From Azospirillum halopraeferens DSM 3675 (lineage in GTDB: Bacteria > Pseudomonadota > Alphaproteobacteria > Azospirillales > Azospirillaceae): a DNA stretch of 64,000 nucleotides. Shown piece after piece: positions 37,555 to 46,356 of the stretch (position 1 is the first letter of the stretch; each line of letters opens with the position of its first letter). Location of the stretch: contig NZ_AUCF01000006.1 of the NCBI RefSeq assembly GCF_000429625.1, forward strand, positions 281,580 to 345,579, written 5' to 3'. The translations under genes and the position numbers were made by a program. Under the pieces are notes generated by a model. It was given only the letters and a program-made list of their open reading frames with translations, was not told where the DNA came from and made no database searches.

Positions 37555-38145
37555 ATGTACGATCGTGCGCCGCGCGGCGGCTTCCGCGCCTCCGCCCCCG
37601 AAATCACCCAGCGCAACATCACGGCAACGGTGAAGTGGTACAACCCCGACAAGGGGTTCGGCTTCGTCACCCCGGAGGACGGATCGCCCGACGCCTTCCT
37701 GCACGCGTCCGCCGTCCAGTTCTCCGGCCATGACTCGCTGCCCGAAGGAACGACGGTCGTGTGCGACCTGTCCCGCGGCCCGAAGGGCCCGCAGGTGGCG
37801 GCGCTCCATTCCGTCGACACCTCCACGGCGACGGGCGACCGTCCCCGCGGCGGTTCGCGCGGCGGCTCGTCCTACGGCGGCGGCGGCGGCGGTTCGCGCC
37901 GCGGCGGCTGGGACGATGCCGGCAGCAGCTCCGGCGGCGAGGTCGTCGACGGCACCGTGAAGTGGTTCAACGCCACCAAGGGCTTCGGCTTCATCGCTCC
38001 GGACAGCGGCGGCAAGGACGTGTTCGTCCACGCCAAGGCCATCGAGCGGTCGGGCCTCAGCGGTCTGTCGGACGGTGAGCGCGTGCGCATCACCGTGCGC
38101 CAGGGCATGAAGGGCCCGGAGGCGGAGCGCGTCGAACTCGCCTGA
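37555..38145 (+). CDS. Double cold-shock-domain protein
   Basis: The 196-residue protein has two cold-shock domains: residues about 15-85 (TATVKWYNPDKGFGFVTPEDG) and about 128-196 (GTVKWFNATKGFGFIAPDSGGKDVFVH). A Gly/Ser/Arg-rich linker joins them. The second domain has canonical RNP1 (KGFGFI) and RNP2 (DVFVH). In the first, RNP2 reads DAFLH. Double-domain cold-shock proteins are typical of alphaproteobacteria and act as RNA chaperones. The ATG at 37555 is chosen. A longer in-frame start at 37534 lies in the leader. A strong intrinsic terminator follows at 38172. Confidence 0.92.
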   Translation: MYDRAPRGGFRASAPEITQRNITATVKWYNPDKGFGFVTPEDGSPDAFLHASAVQFSGHDSLPEGTTVVCDLSRGPKGPQVAALHSVDTSTATGDRPRGGSRGGSSYGGGGGGSRRGGWDDAGSSSGGEVVDGTVKWFNATKGFGFIAPDSGGKDVFVHAKAIERSGLSGLSDGERVRITVRQGMKGPEAERVELA

Positions 38146-38171
38146 TCCGGGCGGCACGACGGCAGGAATCA

Positions 38172-38196
38172 GGGGCGGCTTCGGCCGCCCCTTTTT
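38172..38196 (+). terminator. Rho-independent terminator of the cold-shock gene
   Basis: GGGGCGGC (38172-38179), loop TTCG, and GCCGCCCC (38184-38191) make a perfect 8-bp stem capped by a stable tetraloop. Five T (38192-38196) follow directly. It lies 27 bp after the cold-shock stop codon and is a textbook intrinsic terminator. Confidence 0.93.
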
Positions 38197-38250
38197 CATG
38201 TCCGGATCTTGTCCTGTTCGGGGGGCGGCCCGCGCCGCCCCCGTCTATGG

Positions 38251-38601
38251 TCACGCGTCGGCGCGCCAGGACACGAGTCCCTGGATGGCGTAGGCGAGGA
38301 TGGTGGTGCCCACCATGCCCACGCCCCAGATGATGCCGATCAGCAGCCAGTCCACCGGGCCGCCGGCGTCGGTGAAGCCCGACAGGGTGACCAGCGCCAT
38401 GATGCCGAGCGCGGCGAAGCCGCCCAGCACGCCAACCACCTCGGCGCGGATGAGGCGGCGGCTGACGATGCGGCGCTCGTGCAGCAGCACGGCCGCAAAG
38501 GCGACCAAGCCGACCAGGGCAAGCCCCACGAGCAGCCACAGCAGCGGGCCCATCATCTCCAGAAACACCGCCACGAAGACGGTGGGGTCGAGGTCCTTCA
38601 T
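38251..38601 (-). CDS. DUF5368 family membrane protein
   Basis: The 116-residue protein has three to four membrane helices (FLEMMGPLLWLLVGLALVGLVAF, then VVGVLGGFAALGIMALV, then WLLIGIIWGVGMVGTTILAYAI) and matches the pattern of DUF5368. The family has no known function and is often found beside sulfide:quinone reductase-like flavoproteins. The start is ATG 38601, 14 bp after the flavoprotein stop on the same strand, so the two are almost certainly co-transcribed. It could serve as a membrane anchor or partner for the reductase, but this is only inferred. Confidence 0.8.
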   Translation of the reverse strand: MKDLDPTVFVAVFLEMMGPLLWLLVGLALVGLVAFAAVLLHERRIVSRRLIRAEVVGVLGGFAALGIMALVTLSGFTDAGGPVDWLLIGIIWGVGMVGTTILAYAIQGLVSWRADA

Positions 38602-38615
38602 CGTCGTCGTCTCCC

Positions 38616-39965
38616 TCAGGCGTTGCCGCGCAGCATGGCAAGGTAGGTGGGCTTCAGCGCGATCGTCTTCATGACCCAGGTCACCCACAGCTCCTCCAGC
38701 GGCGCGATCACGCCGGGGAAGGAGGGGGTGAGATTGTTGTCGTAGTCGAACTCCACCAGCATCGCCCGGCCGAGCTGTGTGATCAGCGGGCAGGAGGTGT
38801 AGCCGTTGTAGACGCTCGTGGCGACGCGTCCCTCGATCGAGGCGACCAGGTGGTCGACGGCCACCGGGACCTGCCACTTCACGCTGGCCGCGGTCTTGCC
38901 CTTGGGCACGCCGGCGATGTCGCCGACGCCGAAGACGTTGGGATAGCGGACGTGGCGCAGGGAATCCTTGCTCACCTCCATCCACCCGTCGCCGGACCAC
39001 ACACCCTCCTGCCAGCGCAGCGGGCTGTTGCGCACGGCGGCAGGGGCGCGCATGGGCGGCACCACGTTGACGAAGTCGTAGCCGATCTCCACCGGGCCAT
39101 TGGGGGTGGCGTAGGTGGCGACCTTGCGGCCGGGGTCGATGGCGGTCATGACGTGGTCGTAGGCCACCTTGACGCCACGGTCGCGGAACAGCATCCGCAC
39201 CTTTTCCGACACGATGGGGACGCTGAACAGGGTCTTGTTCTGCGCCGCGTAGATCAGCTCCGACTTGCCGCGGGTGCCGTGGCGGCGCAGGTAATCGTCG
39301 GTGATGAAGGTGTACTTCAGCGGCGCGCCGGCGCACTTCATCTCGGTGGCGGGGCGGCCGAACAGGCCGACGCCGCCGCGCTCGGAGAAGCGGGTCATCT
39401 CCTTCCAGGTCGCCTCGGCGGCAGCCGGGCCGGCGTAGATGCTTCCCAGGCCGTTCTTGCCGATCAGCGCCGTGTCCATGCCGTCGATGGACGCGTAGTC
39501 CAGGTGCAGGCCGGTCGCCACGATCAGATAGTCATAGGCGATGCGCTTGCCCGTGTCGGTGACCACCGCGTTGGCGTCGGGGTCGAATTCCGCCACCTGC
39601 TCTTCGACCAGCGTGACGCCGGCGGGCACGTACTGCGCCGTGGTGGACACCACATAGCCGTGCGGCTTCAAACCGCCGGCCACCAGCGTGAAGCCCGGCT
39701 GGTAGAAATGCTCCTTGCGGCGGTCGATCAGGGTGATCGTGGCGCCGTCCAGACGCGCCGCCAGACGCGACGCCGCCGTCAGCCCGGCGGCACCGGCACC
39801 GGCGATGACGATGCGCGCCCCGGTCTTCACCTTGGGAGCGTTCGGGGCGGGCTCGGCAGCCAGCGCCGGCGCGGCCATGAGCATGGCCCCGGCCCCCGAC
39901 AGCCGGAACAGCGTGCGACGGTCGACCGTGGGGTCAAGCCCACCGGGGGAGAACGGTGTCTTCAT
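38616..39965 (-). CDS. Tat-exported type II sulfide:quinone oxidoreductase-like flavoprotein
   Basis: The 449-residue FAD enzyme has an N-terminal twin-arginine signal (DRRTLFRLSG at residues 15-24, then a hydrophobic stretch ending ALAAEP). FAD-binding fold IVIAGAGAAGLTAASRLA starts near residue 52, and DYLIVATG lies near 145. Two cysteines, Cys211 in EMKCAGAPLKYTF and Cys392 in YTSCPLITQLGRAMLVEFDYD, match the redox cysteines of eukaryotic-type (type II) SQR. It would oxidise sulfide and reduce quinone at the periplasmic face of the membrane. A DUF5368 gene follows. An FNR-like box lies about 107 bp upstream. Confidence 0.85.
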   Translation of the reverse strand: MKTPFSPGGLDPTVDRRTLFRLSGAGAMLMAAPALAAEPAPNAPKVKTGARIVIAGAGAAGLTAASRLAARLDGATITLIDRRKEHFYQPGFTLVAGGLKPHGYVVSTTAQYVPAGVTLVEEQVAEFDPDANAVVTDTGKRIAYDYLIVATGLHLDYASIDGMDTALIGKNGLGSIYAGPAAAEATWKEMTRFSERGGVGLFGRPATEMKCAGAPLKYTFITDDYLRRHGTRGKSELIYAAQNKTLFSVPIVSEKVRMLFRDRGVKVAYDHVMTAIDPGRKVATYATPNGPVEIGYDFVNVVPPMRAPAAVRNSPLRWQEGVWSGDGWMEVSKDSLRHVRYPNVFGVGDIAGVPKGKTAASVKWQVPVAVDHLVASIEGRVATSVYNGYTSCPLITQLGRAMLVEFDYDNNLTPSFPGVIAPLEELWVTWVMKTIALKPTYLAMLRGNA

Positions 39966-40071
39966 CCTTGCATTTCCTCGTCCATGCTCGACGGCACACC
40001 GCCCCGCAGACCCGGCGGATGCCGCCCGTTTATTTAGCCAACGCTTATATGAGAATCGTTACACATTAGCA

Positions 40072-40085
40072 TTGACAAATATCAA
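40072..40085. promoter_or_regulatory. FNR/FixK-type box in the SQR-TRAP divergent region
   Basis: TTGAC-AAAT-ATCAA at 40072-40085 differs from the FNR/FixK/DNR consensus TTGAT-N4-ATCAA by one base. It lies in the 419-bp region between the divergent SQR (-) and TRAP (+) genes, about 107 bp upstream of the SQR start. It suggests oxygen or nitric-oxide control of sulfide oxidation. The rest of this region holds no gene. A 7-bp stem hairpin (40315-40333) lies in the TRAP leader. Confidence 0.55.
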
Positions 40086-40384
40086 TGCGCAGCGCGTCGG
40101 GAGCGACGACGCGCCCGCAAGCGGCCGGGGTCTCCGATCCGGATGTCCCGGCGGGAAGCACCGCTTGACGGTCTCCGGATTTCCCGGCATCCTTTATTGC
40201 AGAGCAAACCGAAAGACGACCGGACGCCTGCTCAAATGATGGGCGTATGACCGGTGGAGCAGCGTCCGGATCTCGCCTCCGGATAGAGTTTGACGTCTCA
40301 TTGGATGTTTGAACGGACTCCGGCTTGGAGTCCTCATGCACGATCGTCTCCGGCCGTCATTGCAACGGAGCGCACGCTCCCACC

Positions 40385-40924
40385 ATGCCGAAAGCACTCG
40401 TCGCGTACGTCCGCTTCACGAACCGGATCAGCCGTTGGGTCGGTTACGTGGTCATGTACTCCATCTTTGCCATGATGGGGGTTCTGCTCTACGCCACCTA
40501 TGCCAAGGCGTTCCTGATCCCGCCGATCTGGGCGCTGGAGGTGTCGCAGTTCATGATGGTGGCCTATTTCCTGCTGGGGGGCGCCTATTCCCTGCTGATG
40601 AACGCCCATGTGCGCATGGACCTTCTATACGGCACCTGGCAGCCGCGCACGCGCCTGCTGGTCGATGCGGTCACCGCGGTGTTCCTGATCGCCTTCCTGG
40701 TCATGCTGCTGTTCGGCGGGGTCTCCAGCACCCTCTACGCGCTGGAGTACGGGGAGCGCAGCTACTCCGCCTGGCGGCCCGCCATGGCCCCGATCAAGAT
40801 CGTCATGTGCGTCGGCATCCTGCTGACGCTCATGCAGGCGGTGGCGATCCTGATCATGGACGTCGCCCGCCTGAGGGGGCTGGAGATCGACGACGGCCTG
40901 CCGGCCGGGGATCCTCCCACATGA
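40385..40924 (+). CDS. dctQ: TRAP transporter small permease (DctQ type)
   Basis: The 179-residue protein has four membrane helices. It contains WALEVSQFMMVAYFLLGGAYSLL and the family motif around AHVRMDLLYGTW, characteristic of DctQ subunits of sodium-driven TRAP transporters. The start at ATG 40385 (MPKALVAYVRF) is preferred to an in-frame upstream ATG at 40325. Its stop overlaps the start of the large permease gene as ATGA. The three genes dctQ, dctM and dctP form one operon divergent from the SQR gene. Confidence 0.9.
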   Translation: MPKALVAYVRFTNRISRWVGYVVMYSIFAMMGVLLYATYAKAFLIPPIWALEVSQFMMVAYFLLGGAYSLLMNAHVRMDLLYGTWQPRTRLLVDAVTAVFLIAFLVMLLFGGVSSTLYALEYGERSYSAWRPAMAPIKIVMCVGILLTLMQAVAILIMDVARLRGLEIDDGLPAGDPPT

Positions 40925-42243
40925 GCTACGAGATGATCGCGCTGCTGATGTTCGCCTCGATGATGGCGATGCTCATCAGCGGCCAGCGGGTCTTCGCGGT
41001 GATCGGCTTCGTGGCGGTGGCCGCGAGCCTGCTGCTGTGGGGCGACGGCGGGTCCCAGTTGGGATTCAGCGCGGCCATGAAGCTGATGAAGTGGTATCCG
41101 CTGCTGACGCTGCCCCTGTTCGTCTACATGGGCTACATGCTGTCGGAATCCGGCATCGCGGAAGACCTCTACCGGATGTTCCACGTGTGGATGGGGTCGC
41201 TGGGCGGCGGGCTGGCCATCGGCACCATCCTTCTCATGGTGGTGATTTCCGCCATCAACGGGCTCAGTGTGGCCGGCATGGCCATCGGCGCCACCATCGC
41301 CCTGCCGGAGCTGCTGCGCCGCGGCTACGACAAGATCATGATCACCGGCGTCATCCAGGCGGGCAGTTCGCTGGGCATCCTGGTGCCGCCCAGTGTCGTC
41401 CTGGTGCTCTACGGCATGATCGCCCGCCAGCCGGTGGGTGCCCTGTGGCTGGCCGGCGTGGTGCCCGGCCTGCTGATGGCCGGGCTGTTCATCCTGTACG
41501 TGGTGGTGCGCTGCCGCCTGCAGCCGAACCTGGGGCCGCCGCTGCCGGCCGGGGAGCGGAGCATGCCGCTGGCCGACAAGCTGCGCCTGCTCAGCGCCGG
41601 CATCCTGCCCCTGGCCATCTTCCTGGCGATGACCGGCCTGTTCCTGATGGGCTTCACCAGCCTGGTGGAAAGCTCCGCCGTGGGCGCGCTCGCCGCGACG
41701 CTGGCGGCGGCGGTCAAGCGGCGGCTGACGCTGCGCGTCATCCACGCCACCGTCACCAAGACCCTGCTGATCACCTGCATGTTCATGTGGATCATCCTGG
41801 CCGCCCTGTGCTTCGGCGCCGTCTTCGACGGGCTGGGGGCGGTGAAGGCGATCGAGGGGTTCTTCATCGGCGATCTGGGTCTCGGTCCCTGGGAACTGCT
41901 GATCCTGATGCAGCTCACCTACCTGGTGATGGGGACGTTCCTGGACGACACGGCCATGCTGGTGATCGTCGCGCCGCTGTTCGTGCCGCTTGTGGGCGCG
42001 CTGGGGTTCGACCTCGTGTGGTACGGGGTGCTCTACACCATCACCTGCCAGATCGCCTACATCACGCCGCCGTTCGGCTACAACCTGTTCCTGATGCGTG
42101 CCATGGCGCCGCCGCAGATCGCCCTGGCCGACATCTACAGGTCGGTGGTGCCGTTCGTCGCGGTGATGGTGCTCGCCCTGGCGCTGGTCACCGCCTTTCC
42201 CGATCTGGCCCTGTGGCTGCCCGGCCAGGTCTACGGCCGATAA
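40921..42243 (+). CDS. dctM: TRAP transporter large permease (DctM type)
   Basis: The 440-residue protein has about twelve membrane helices of the DctM type. Family segments include PLFVYMGYMLSESGIAEDLY, SLGGGLAIGTILLMVVISAINGLSVAGMAIGA, VIQAGSSLGILVPPSVVLVLYG, and the C-terminal YITPPFGYNLFLMRA. It forms the translocation channel with DctQ and uses the sodium gradient. The upstream in-frame codons overlap dctQ and are not part of the gene. The binding protein gene follows by 30 bp. The substrate is not determined. Confidence 0.93.
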   Translation: MSYEMIALLMFASMMAMLISGQRVFAVIGFVAVAASLLLWGDGGSQLGFSAAMKLMKWYPLLTLPLFVYMGYMLSESGIAEDLYRMFHVWMGSLGGGLAIGTILLMVVISAINGLSVAGMAIGATIALPELLRRGYDKIMITGVIQAGSSLGILVPPSVVLVLYGMIARQPVGALWLAGVVPGLLMAGLFILYVVVRCRLQPNLGPPLPAGERSMPLADKLRLLSAGILPLAIFLAMTGLFLMGFTSLVESSAVGALAATLAAAVKRRLTLRVIHATVTKTLLITCMFMWIILAALCFGAVFDGLGAVKAIEGFFIGDLGLGPWELLILMQLTYLVMGTFLDDTAMLVIVAPLFVPLVGALGFDLVWYGVLYTITCQIAYITPPFGYNLFLMRAMAPPQIALADIYRSVVPFVAVMVLALALVTAFPDLALWLPGQVYGR

Positions 42244-42273
42244 CCCAACCATCCACCGAGGAGGGAGACCCGC

Positions 42274-43326
42274 ATGCGCAACCGACGCGACCTCTTGAAG
42301 ACCGCCGGGGCCGCCGCGGCGGCGGCCGGCACCGCCGCCCTGGCGGCACCGGCCGTCCACGCGCAGAAGGCCCCCATCAAGTGGCGCCTGCAGACCTACG
42401 CCGGCCCGGCGCTGGCCGAGCACGTGATCAAGCCCTCCATCGACGCCTTCAACAAGGCGGCCAACGGCGAGATGGTCATCGACCTCTATTACGCCGACCA
42501 GCTCGTGCCGACGGGCGAGCTGTTCCGCGCCATGCAGCAGGGCGTCATCGACGCGGTGCAGAGCGACGACGATTCCATCTCCGCCCCCGTCGACGTGGCG
42601 GTGTTCGGCGGCTACTTCCCCTTCGCCACCCGCTACAGCCTCGACGTCCCGACCCTGTTCCACACCTATGGCCTGAAGGAGATCTGGGAAGAGGCGTACG
42701 CCGAGGTGAAGGGCGTCACCTGGCTGTCGGCCGGCGCCTGGGACCCCTGCAACTTCGCCACCAAGCAGCCCATCAACTCCCTGGCCGACCTCAGGGGCAA
42801 GCGCGTCTTCACCTTCCCCACCGCCGGACGCTTCCTGGCGCGCTTCGGCGTGGTTCCCGTCACCCTGCCGTGGGAGGACGTGCAGGTCGCGGTGCAGACC
42901 GGCGAGCTGGACGGCATCGCCTGGTCCGGCATCACCGAGGACTACACGGTCGGCTGGGCCGACGTGTGCAACTATTTCCTCACCAACAACATCTCCGGCG
43001 CCTGGTGCGGCTCGTACTTCGCCAACACCGAGAAATGGAACGCGGTGCCGGAGCATCTGAAGACGCTGTTCCGCCTGTGCATCGACAGCTCCCACTACTA
43101 CCGCCTGCACTGGTACTGGGGTGGCGAGGCGCGCCTGCGGGTGAGCGGCACCAAGATGAAGCTGACCACCATCCCCGACGCGGAATGGAAGACGGTGGAG
43201 GACGAGGCCCACAAATTCTGGGACGAGATCGCCGCCGAAAGCCCGCGGCGCAAGCGCGTGGTGGAGATCCTGCGCAAATACGCCGAAGACATGAAGAACG
43301 CCGGCCCGCCCTACCGCTACGCGTAA
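42274..43326 (+). CDS. dctP: TRAP transporter substrate-binding protein (DctP/TakP type)
   Basis: The 350-residue periplasmic protein begins with a twin-arginine signal (RNRRDLLKTAGAAAAAA, cleavage near VHAQKA). It has the DctP-family core: LYYADQLVPTGELFRAMQQGVIDAV, NSLADLRGKRVFTFPTAGRF, and GELDGIAWSGITEDYTVGWADVC. The Arg in GKRV that normally contacts a carboxylate is present, so the ligand is probably an organic acid. It resembles the 2-oxoacid (TakP) branch more than C4-dicarboxylate DctP. It completes the TRAP operon. Confidence 0.9.
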   Translation: MRNRRDLLKTAGAAAAAAGTAALAAPAVHAQKAPIKWRLQTYAGPALAEHVIKPSIDAFNKAANGEMVIDLYYADQLVPTGELFRAMQQGVIDAVQSDDDSISAPVDVAVFGGYFPFATRYSLDVPTLFHTYGLKEIWEEAYAEVKGVTWLSAGAWDPCNFATKQPINSLADLRGKRVFTFPTAGRFLARFGVVPVTLPWEDVQVAVQTGELDGIAWSGITEDYTVGWADVCNYFLTNNISGAWCGSYFANTEKWNAVPEHLKTLFRLCIDSSHYYRLHWYWGGEARLRVSGTKMKLTTIPDAEWKTVEDEAHKFWDEIAAESPRRKRVVEILRKYAEDMKNAGPPYRYA

Positions 43327-43447
43327 GGCTCCGCGCCGGCGTTCCGGCTATGCGGACGCCGGCGGCCGGTCTATCGTGCACCGCCCCCGCACGACAGACC
43401 ACCGGTTGCCATGGTCCCGACTCCCCACCCCCGCCCGGAACGAGACC

Positions 43448-45799
43448 ATGGCCGGAATCGGTGAGGCGCTGCTGGCCGCGCTCGATCTGCTGGAGGCCGG
43501 CCGGCTCGGCGAGGCCGAGGCCCTGTGCGGGCGCATCCTCGACGCCGACCCGGCACAGCCCGACGCCTGGCACCTCGCCGGCATCGCCGCGGCGCGCGAC
43601 GGCCGGCCCGAAGCCGCCTGCGACCGCTTCGCCGCGGCCATCCGCCTGGCGCCCGAGCGCACGGACCTGCGCCTGAACCACGCGGCGGCGCTGGCCGCCC
43701 TGTCCCGGCCGCGCGTTCCGGCCCTGCGCCGCGTGCTGGCGCTGGAACCGAACCGCCCCGACGTCTGGCACGCCCTGGCCGAAGCCGCCGCGCGGGAGGA
43801 GGGGCCGGGCGCCGCGGTCACTCCCTGGGCCGCGCTGGCCGGGCTGGAGCCCGCTTCGGCGGGGGTGCGCTACAACCTGGGCGTCACCCTGCACGCGGCG
43901 GGGCGGACGGCGGACGCCATCGACGCCTACAGCGATGCGGTGCGGCGCGATCCCGGCCTGACGGAGGCGCATTTCAACCGCGCCAACGCGCTGCGCGACC
44001 TGGGGCGTCCCGGCCGTGCCGCCGCCGCCTACCGGGCCGCCCTCGCCGCCGATCCGGCCAACGCCGCGGCCGCGCGCAACCTCGGCCTGCTGCTGCTGCC
44101 CGCCGACCCCGCGGCGGCGGCGGCGGCGTTCGGCATGGCCGCCGGGATGACTCCCGACCGGCCCGCCGCGGCGCTGGACCACGCGGCGGCGCTGATCGCC
44201 GCGGAGCGGCCGGGGCCGGCGCTGGCGGTGCTCGACGCCGCCCTGGCCGGCAACCCGACCCTGGCGGAGGGGCACAACGGCCGCGCGCTGGCCCTGCGCG
44301 CCCTGGGGCGCGACGGCGATGCCGGCGCCGCGCTGGCCCGCGCGCTGGCGGCCGATCCGGAACTGGCGGAGGCGTGGATCAACCGTGCCCAGGCTCTGCG
44401 CGACCGCGGCCGGCCGGGCGCCGCGGCGACGGCCGCCCGCCGGGCACTGCGCCTGCGCCCGGGGTCCGTCGCGGCGCTGGGCGTGCTGGCGCAGGCCCGT
44501 CACGACGCCGGCCGGCCGGAGGAGGCGGTGGCCCTGCTGCGCCGGGCCATGGCGATCACCCCCGCCCTGCCCCGCGAACGCCACGCCGACGCCCTGCTGT
44601 TCCTTCAGAGCGTCCCCGACGCCGATCCGGGCGCCGTGCTGGCGGAGCACCGCCGCTGGGCCCGCCTGCACGCGCCGCCGCCGCTGCCCGCCCCACGCTC
44701 CCGGTGGGTGCCGGGCCGGCCGCTGCGCGTCGGCTACCTCTCGGCGGATTTCTGCAGCCACTCGGTGGCCAGCTTCTTCGAACCGCTGCTGGAGGCCCAT
44801 GACCGCGGCGCCGTCCACCCCGTGTGCTACAGCGCCGTGCGCCGGCCGGACGCCACCACGGCGCGCCTGCGGGCACACGCCGCCGGCTGGCGGGATGTGG
44901 CGGGGCTGGGGGACGCGGCCCTGGCCGACCTGATCCGCGCCGACGCCATCGACGTTCTGGTCGACCTGGGCGGCCACACCGGCGGCAGCCGGCTGGCGGT
45001 GCTGGCCCGGCGCCCGGCCGCCGTCTGCCTGACCGCCATCGGCTATCCCGGCACCACCGGCCTGCCCCTCGACGGCCGCCTCACCGATCCCGTCATCGAG
45101 CCGCCGGGGGCCGAGGCGTGGAGTTCCGAACCGCTGATCCGGCTGCCCGGCGGCTTCCTCTGCTACCGCCCGCCCGACGGTGCCCCGGAACCGCGCGCGG
45201 CGCGGCCGGAGGGGCCGATCGTGTTCGGCTCCTTCAACGCGTTGGGCAAGCTCACTCCGGCGGTGGTGGCGGTGTGGGCCGCCATCCTGGCGGACGTGCC
45301 GGGCTCACGCCTGATGCTGAAGAGCCGCGCCCTCGGCGATCCCGCCGTCATTGCCGATCTGCGGGCACGGTTCGCGGCCGCGGGCGTGGCCGCCGACCGC
45401 CTGGACCCGGTGGCCTGGACGCCCGACCGGGCGGCCCACCTGGCCCTCTATGAGCGCATCGACGTGGGCCTCGACCCCTTCCCCTACACCGGCACCACGA
45501 CCACCTGCGAAGCCCTGTGGATGGGGGTGCCCGTCGTGACCCTCGCCGGTGACCGCCACGCCGCGCGGGTCGGCGCCGCCCTGCTCACCCGCGTCGGCCT
45601 GCCCGACCTGGTGGCGACCGACCCGGAGGGCTACCGGCGCACCGCCGTGGCGCTGGCCGCCGACACGGGACGGCTGGCGGACCTGCGCACGGAGCTGCGC
45701 ACGCGCCTGCGCCACGGCCCCCTCGGCGACGCCCGCGCCCTGGCCGCGGCGGTGGAGGCGGCATACCGGGCGCTGCTCGCCGATCCCCGGAGGCCATGA
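43448..45799 (+). CDS. TPR-containing OGT/SPINDLY-type glycosyltransferase
   Basis: The 783-residue protein has an N-terminal array of about ten TPR repeats (residues 1-400, for example ALRDLGRPGRAAAAYRAALAADPANAAA). It is followed by a GT41 O-GlcNAc transferase-like domain with RVGYLSADFCSHSVASFFEPL, DVLVDLGGHTGGSRL, IGYPGTTGL, VFGSFNALGKLTPAVV, and DPFPYTGTTTTCEALWMGVPVVTL. Bacterial members usually glycosylate proteins such as flagellin or adhesins. The ATG at 43448 lies after a short leader. The gene is alone, 121 bp after the TRAP operon. Its Ala/Arg-rich TPRs give many spurious reading frames. Confidence 0.9.
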   Translation: MAGIGEALLAALDLLEAGRLGEAEALCGRILDADPAQPDAWHLAGIAAARDGRPEAACDRFAAAIRLAPERTDLRLNHAAALAALSRPRVPALRRVLALEPNRPDVWHALAEAAAREEGPGAAVTPWAALAGLEPASAGVRYNLGVTLHAAGRTADAIDAYSDAVRRDPGLTEAHFNRANALRDLGRPGRAAAAYRAALAADPANAAAARNLGLLLLPADPAAAAAAFGMAAGMTPDRPAAALDHAAALIAAERPGPALAVLDAALAGNPTLAEGHNGRALALRALGRDGDAGAALARALAADPELAEAWINRAQALRDRGRPGAAATAARRALRLRPGSVAALGVLAQARHDAGRPEEAVALLRRAMAITPALPRERHADALLFLQSVPDADPGAVLAEHRRWARLHAPPPLPAPRSRWVPGRPLRVGYLSADFCSHSVASFFEPLLEAHDRGAVHPVCYSAVRRPDATTARLRAHAAGWRDVAGLGDAALADLIRADAIDVLVDLGGHTGGSRLAVLARRPAAVCLTAIGYPGTTGLPLDGRLTDPVIEPPGAEAWSSEPLIRLPGGFLCYRPPDGAPEPRAARPEGPIVFGSFNALGKLTPAVVAVWAAILADVPGSRLMLKSRALGDPAVIADLRARFAAAGVAADRLDPVAWTPDRAAHLALYERIDVGLDPFPYTGTTTTCEALWMGVPVVTLAGDRHAARVGAALLTRVGLPDLVATDPEGYRRTAVALAADTGRLADLRTELRTRLRHGPLGDARALAAAVEAAYRALLADPRRP

Positions 45800-46009
45800 G
45801 CCGGAGGTGATGGAGCGGACGTGGGTCGAATTCTCTTCGTTGATCGCCGGGAAAGTCTGTACGGGCGGGCTGGATGCCTGATTGGAGACCCTGGTGGACG
45901 AGTCCTTTGCCGTGGTCCTGCCGAACGTCGACGAATTCGACCTGGCGAGCATGTTTCCTGCCAGCCGGCGCATCCGAACATGAGGTCGATCGTGTATCGA
46001 GAGAGAGAA

Positions 46010-46086
46010 TGGCGCGCCCGAAAGGATTCGAACCTCTGACCCCCAGATTCGTAGTCTGGTGCTCTATCCAGCTGAGCTACGGGCGC
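46010..46086 (-). tRNA. tRNA-Arg (anticodon ACG)
   Basis: The minus-strand transcript starts GCGCCCG and folds into a full cloverleaf. The anticodon loop is CTACGAA between CCAGA and TCTGG, the T-arm is GGTTCGAATCC-like, and the acceptor is CGGGCGC. The discriminator is G, followed by an encoded CCA (46012-46010). It is the last gene of a three-tRNA operon. Confidence 0.96.
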
Positions 46087-46138
46087 GCGGTGCCGGTGGT
46101 TAGGCGGCGTCCGGTGGCTTGGTAAGGGCCGCCGGTAA

Positions 46139-46213
46139 TGGAGCGGACGAAGGGATTCGAACCCTCGACCCCAACCTTGGCAAGGTTGTGCTCTACCCCT
46201 GAGCTACGTCCGC
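46139..46213 (-). tRNA. tRNA-Gly (anticodon GCC)
   Basis: The minus-strand sequence begins GCGGACG and ends CGTCCGC with discriminator T and encoded CCA (46141-46139). The anticodon loop TTGCCAA sits between CAACC and GGTTG, giving anticodon GCC. It lies between the Leu and Arg tRNA genes, only 3 bp after tRNA-Leu. Confidence 0.96.
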
Positions 46214-46216
46214 ACA

Positions 46217-46303
46217 TGGTGCGCTTGGAGGGACTCGAACCCCCACGGCCTTGCAGCCACTAGGACCTGAACCTAGCGCGTCTACCAATTCCGCCACAAG
46301 CGC
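46217..46303 (-). tRNA. tRNA-Leu (anticodon CAG)
   Basis: This 87-nt class II tRNA on the minus strand has a long variable arm. It begins GCGCTTG, has anticodon loop TTCAGGT flanked by CTAGG and CCTAG, and ends CAAGCGC with discriminator A and encoded CCA. It is the first gene of the operon, about 54 bp downstream of a sigma-70-like promoter. Confidence 0.96.
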
Positions 46304-46356
46304 ATCAGAACCTTAGGTTTTTCAAGAACCGTCCCGGCCATCGCCGGGAGGCCGCT

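Noticed and set aside
37861..37930. Gly-rich repeat in the cold-shock protein as a DNA repeat element
   Set aside because: It is an in-frame flexible linker between two domains, with no copies elsewhere in the window.
43448..44600. Tandem repeats in the OGT-type gene as a satellite or CRISPR
   Set aside because: They are degenerate TPR codons, with no identical repeat units or spacers.
45800..46009. Small reading frames between the OGT-type gene and the tRNA genes
   Set aside because: They run into the tRNA genes and have no ribosome-binding site or family similarity.
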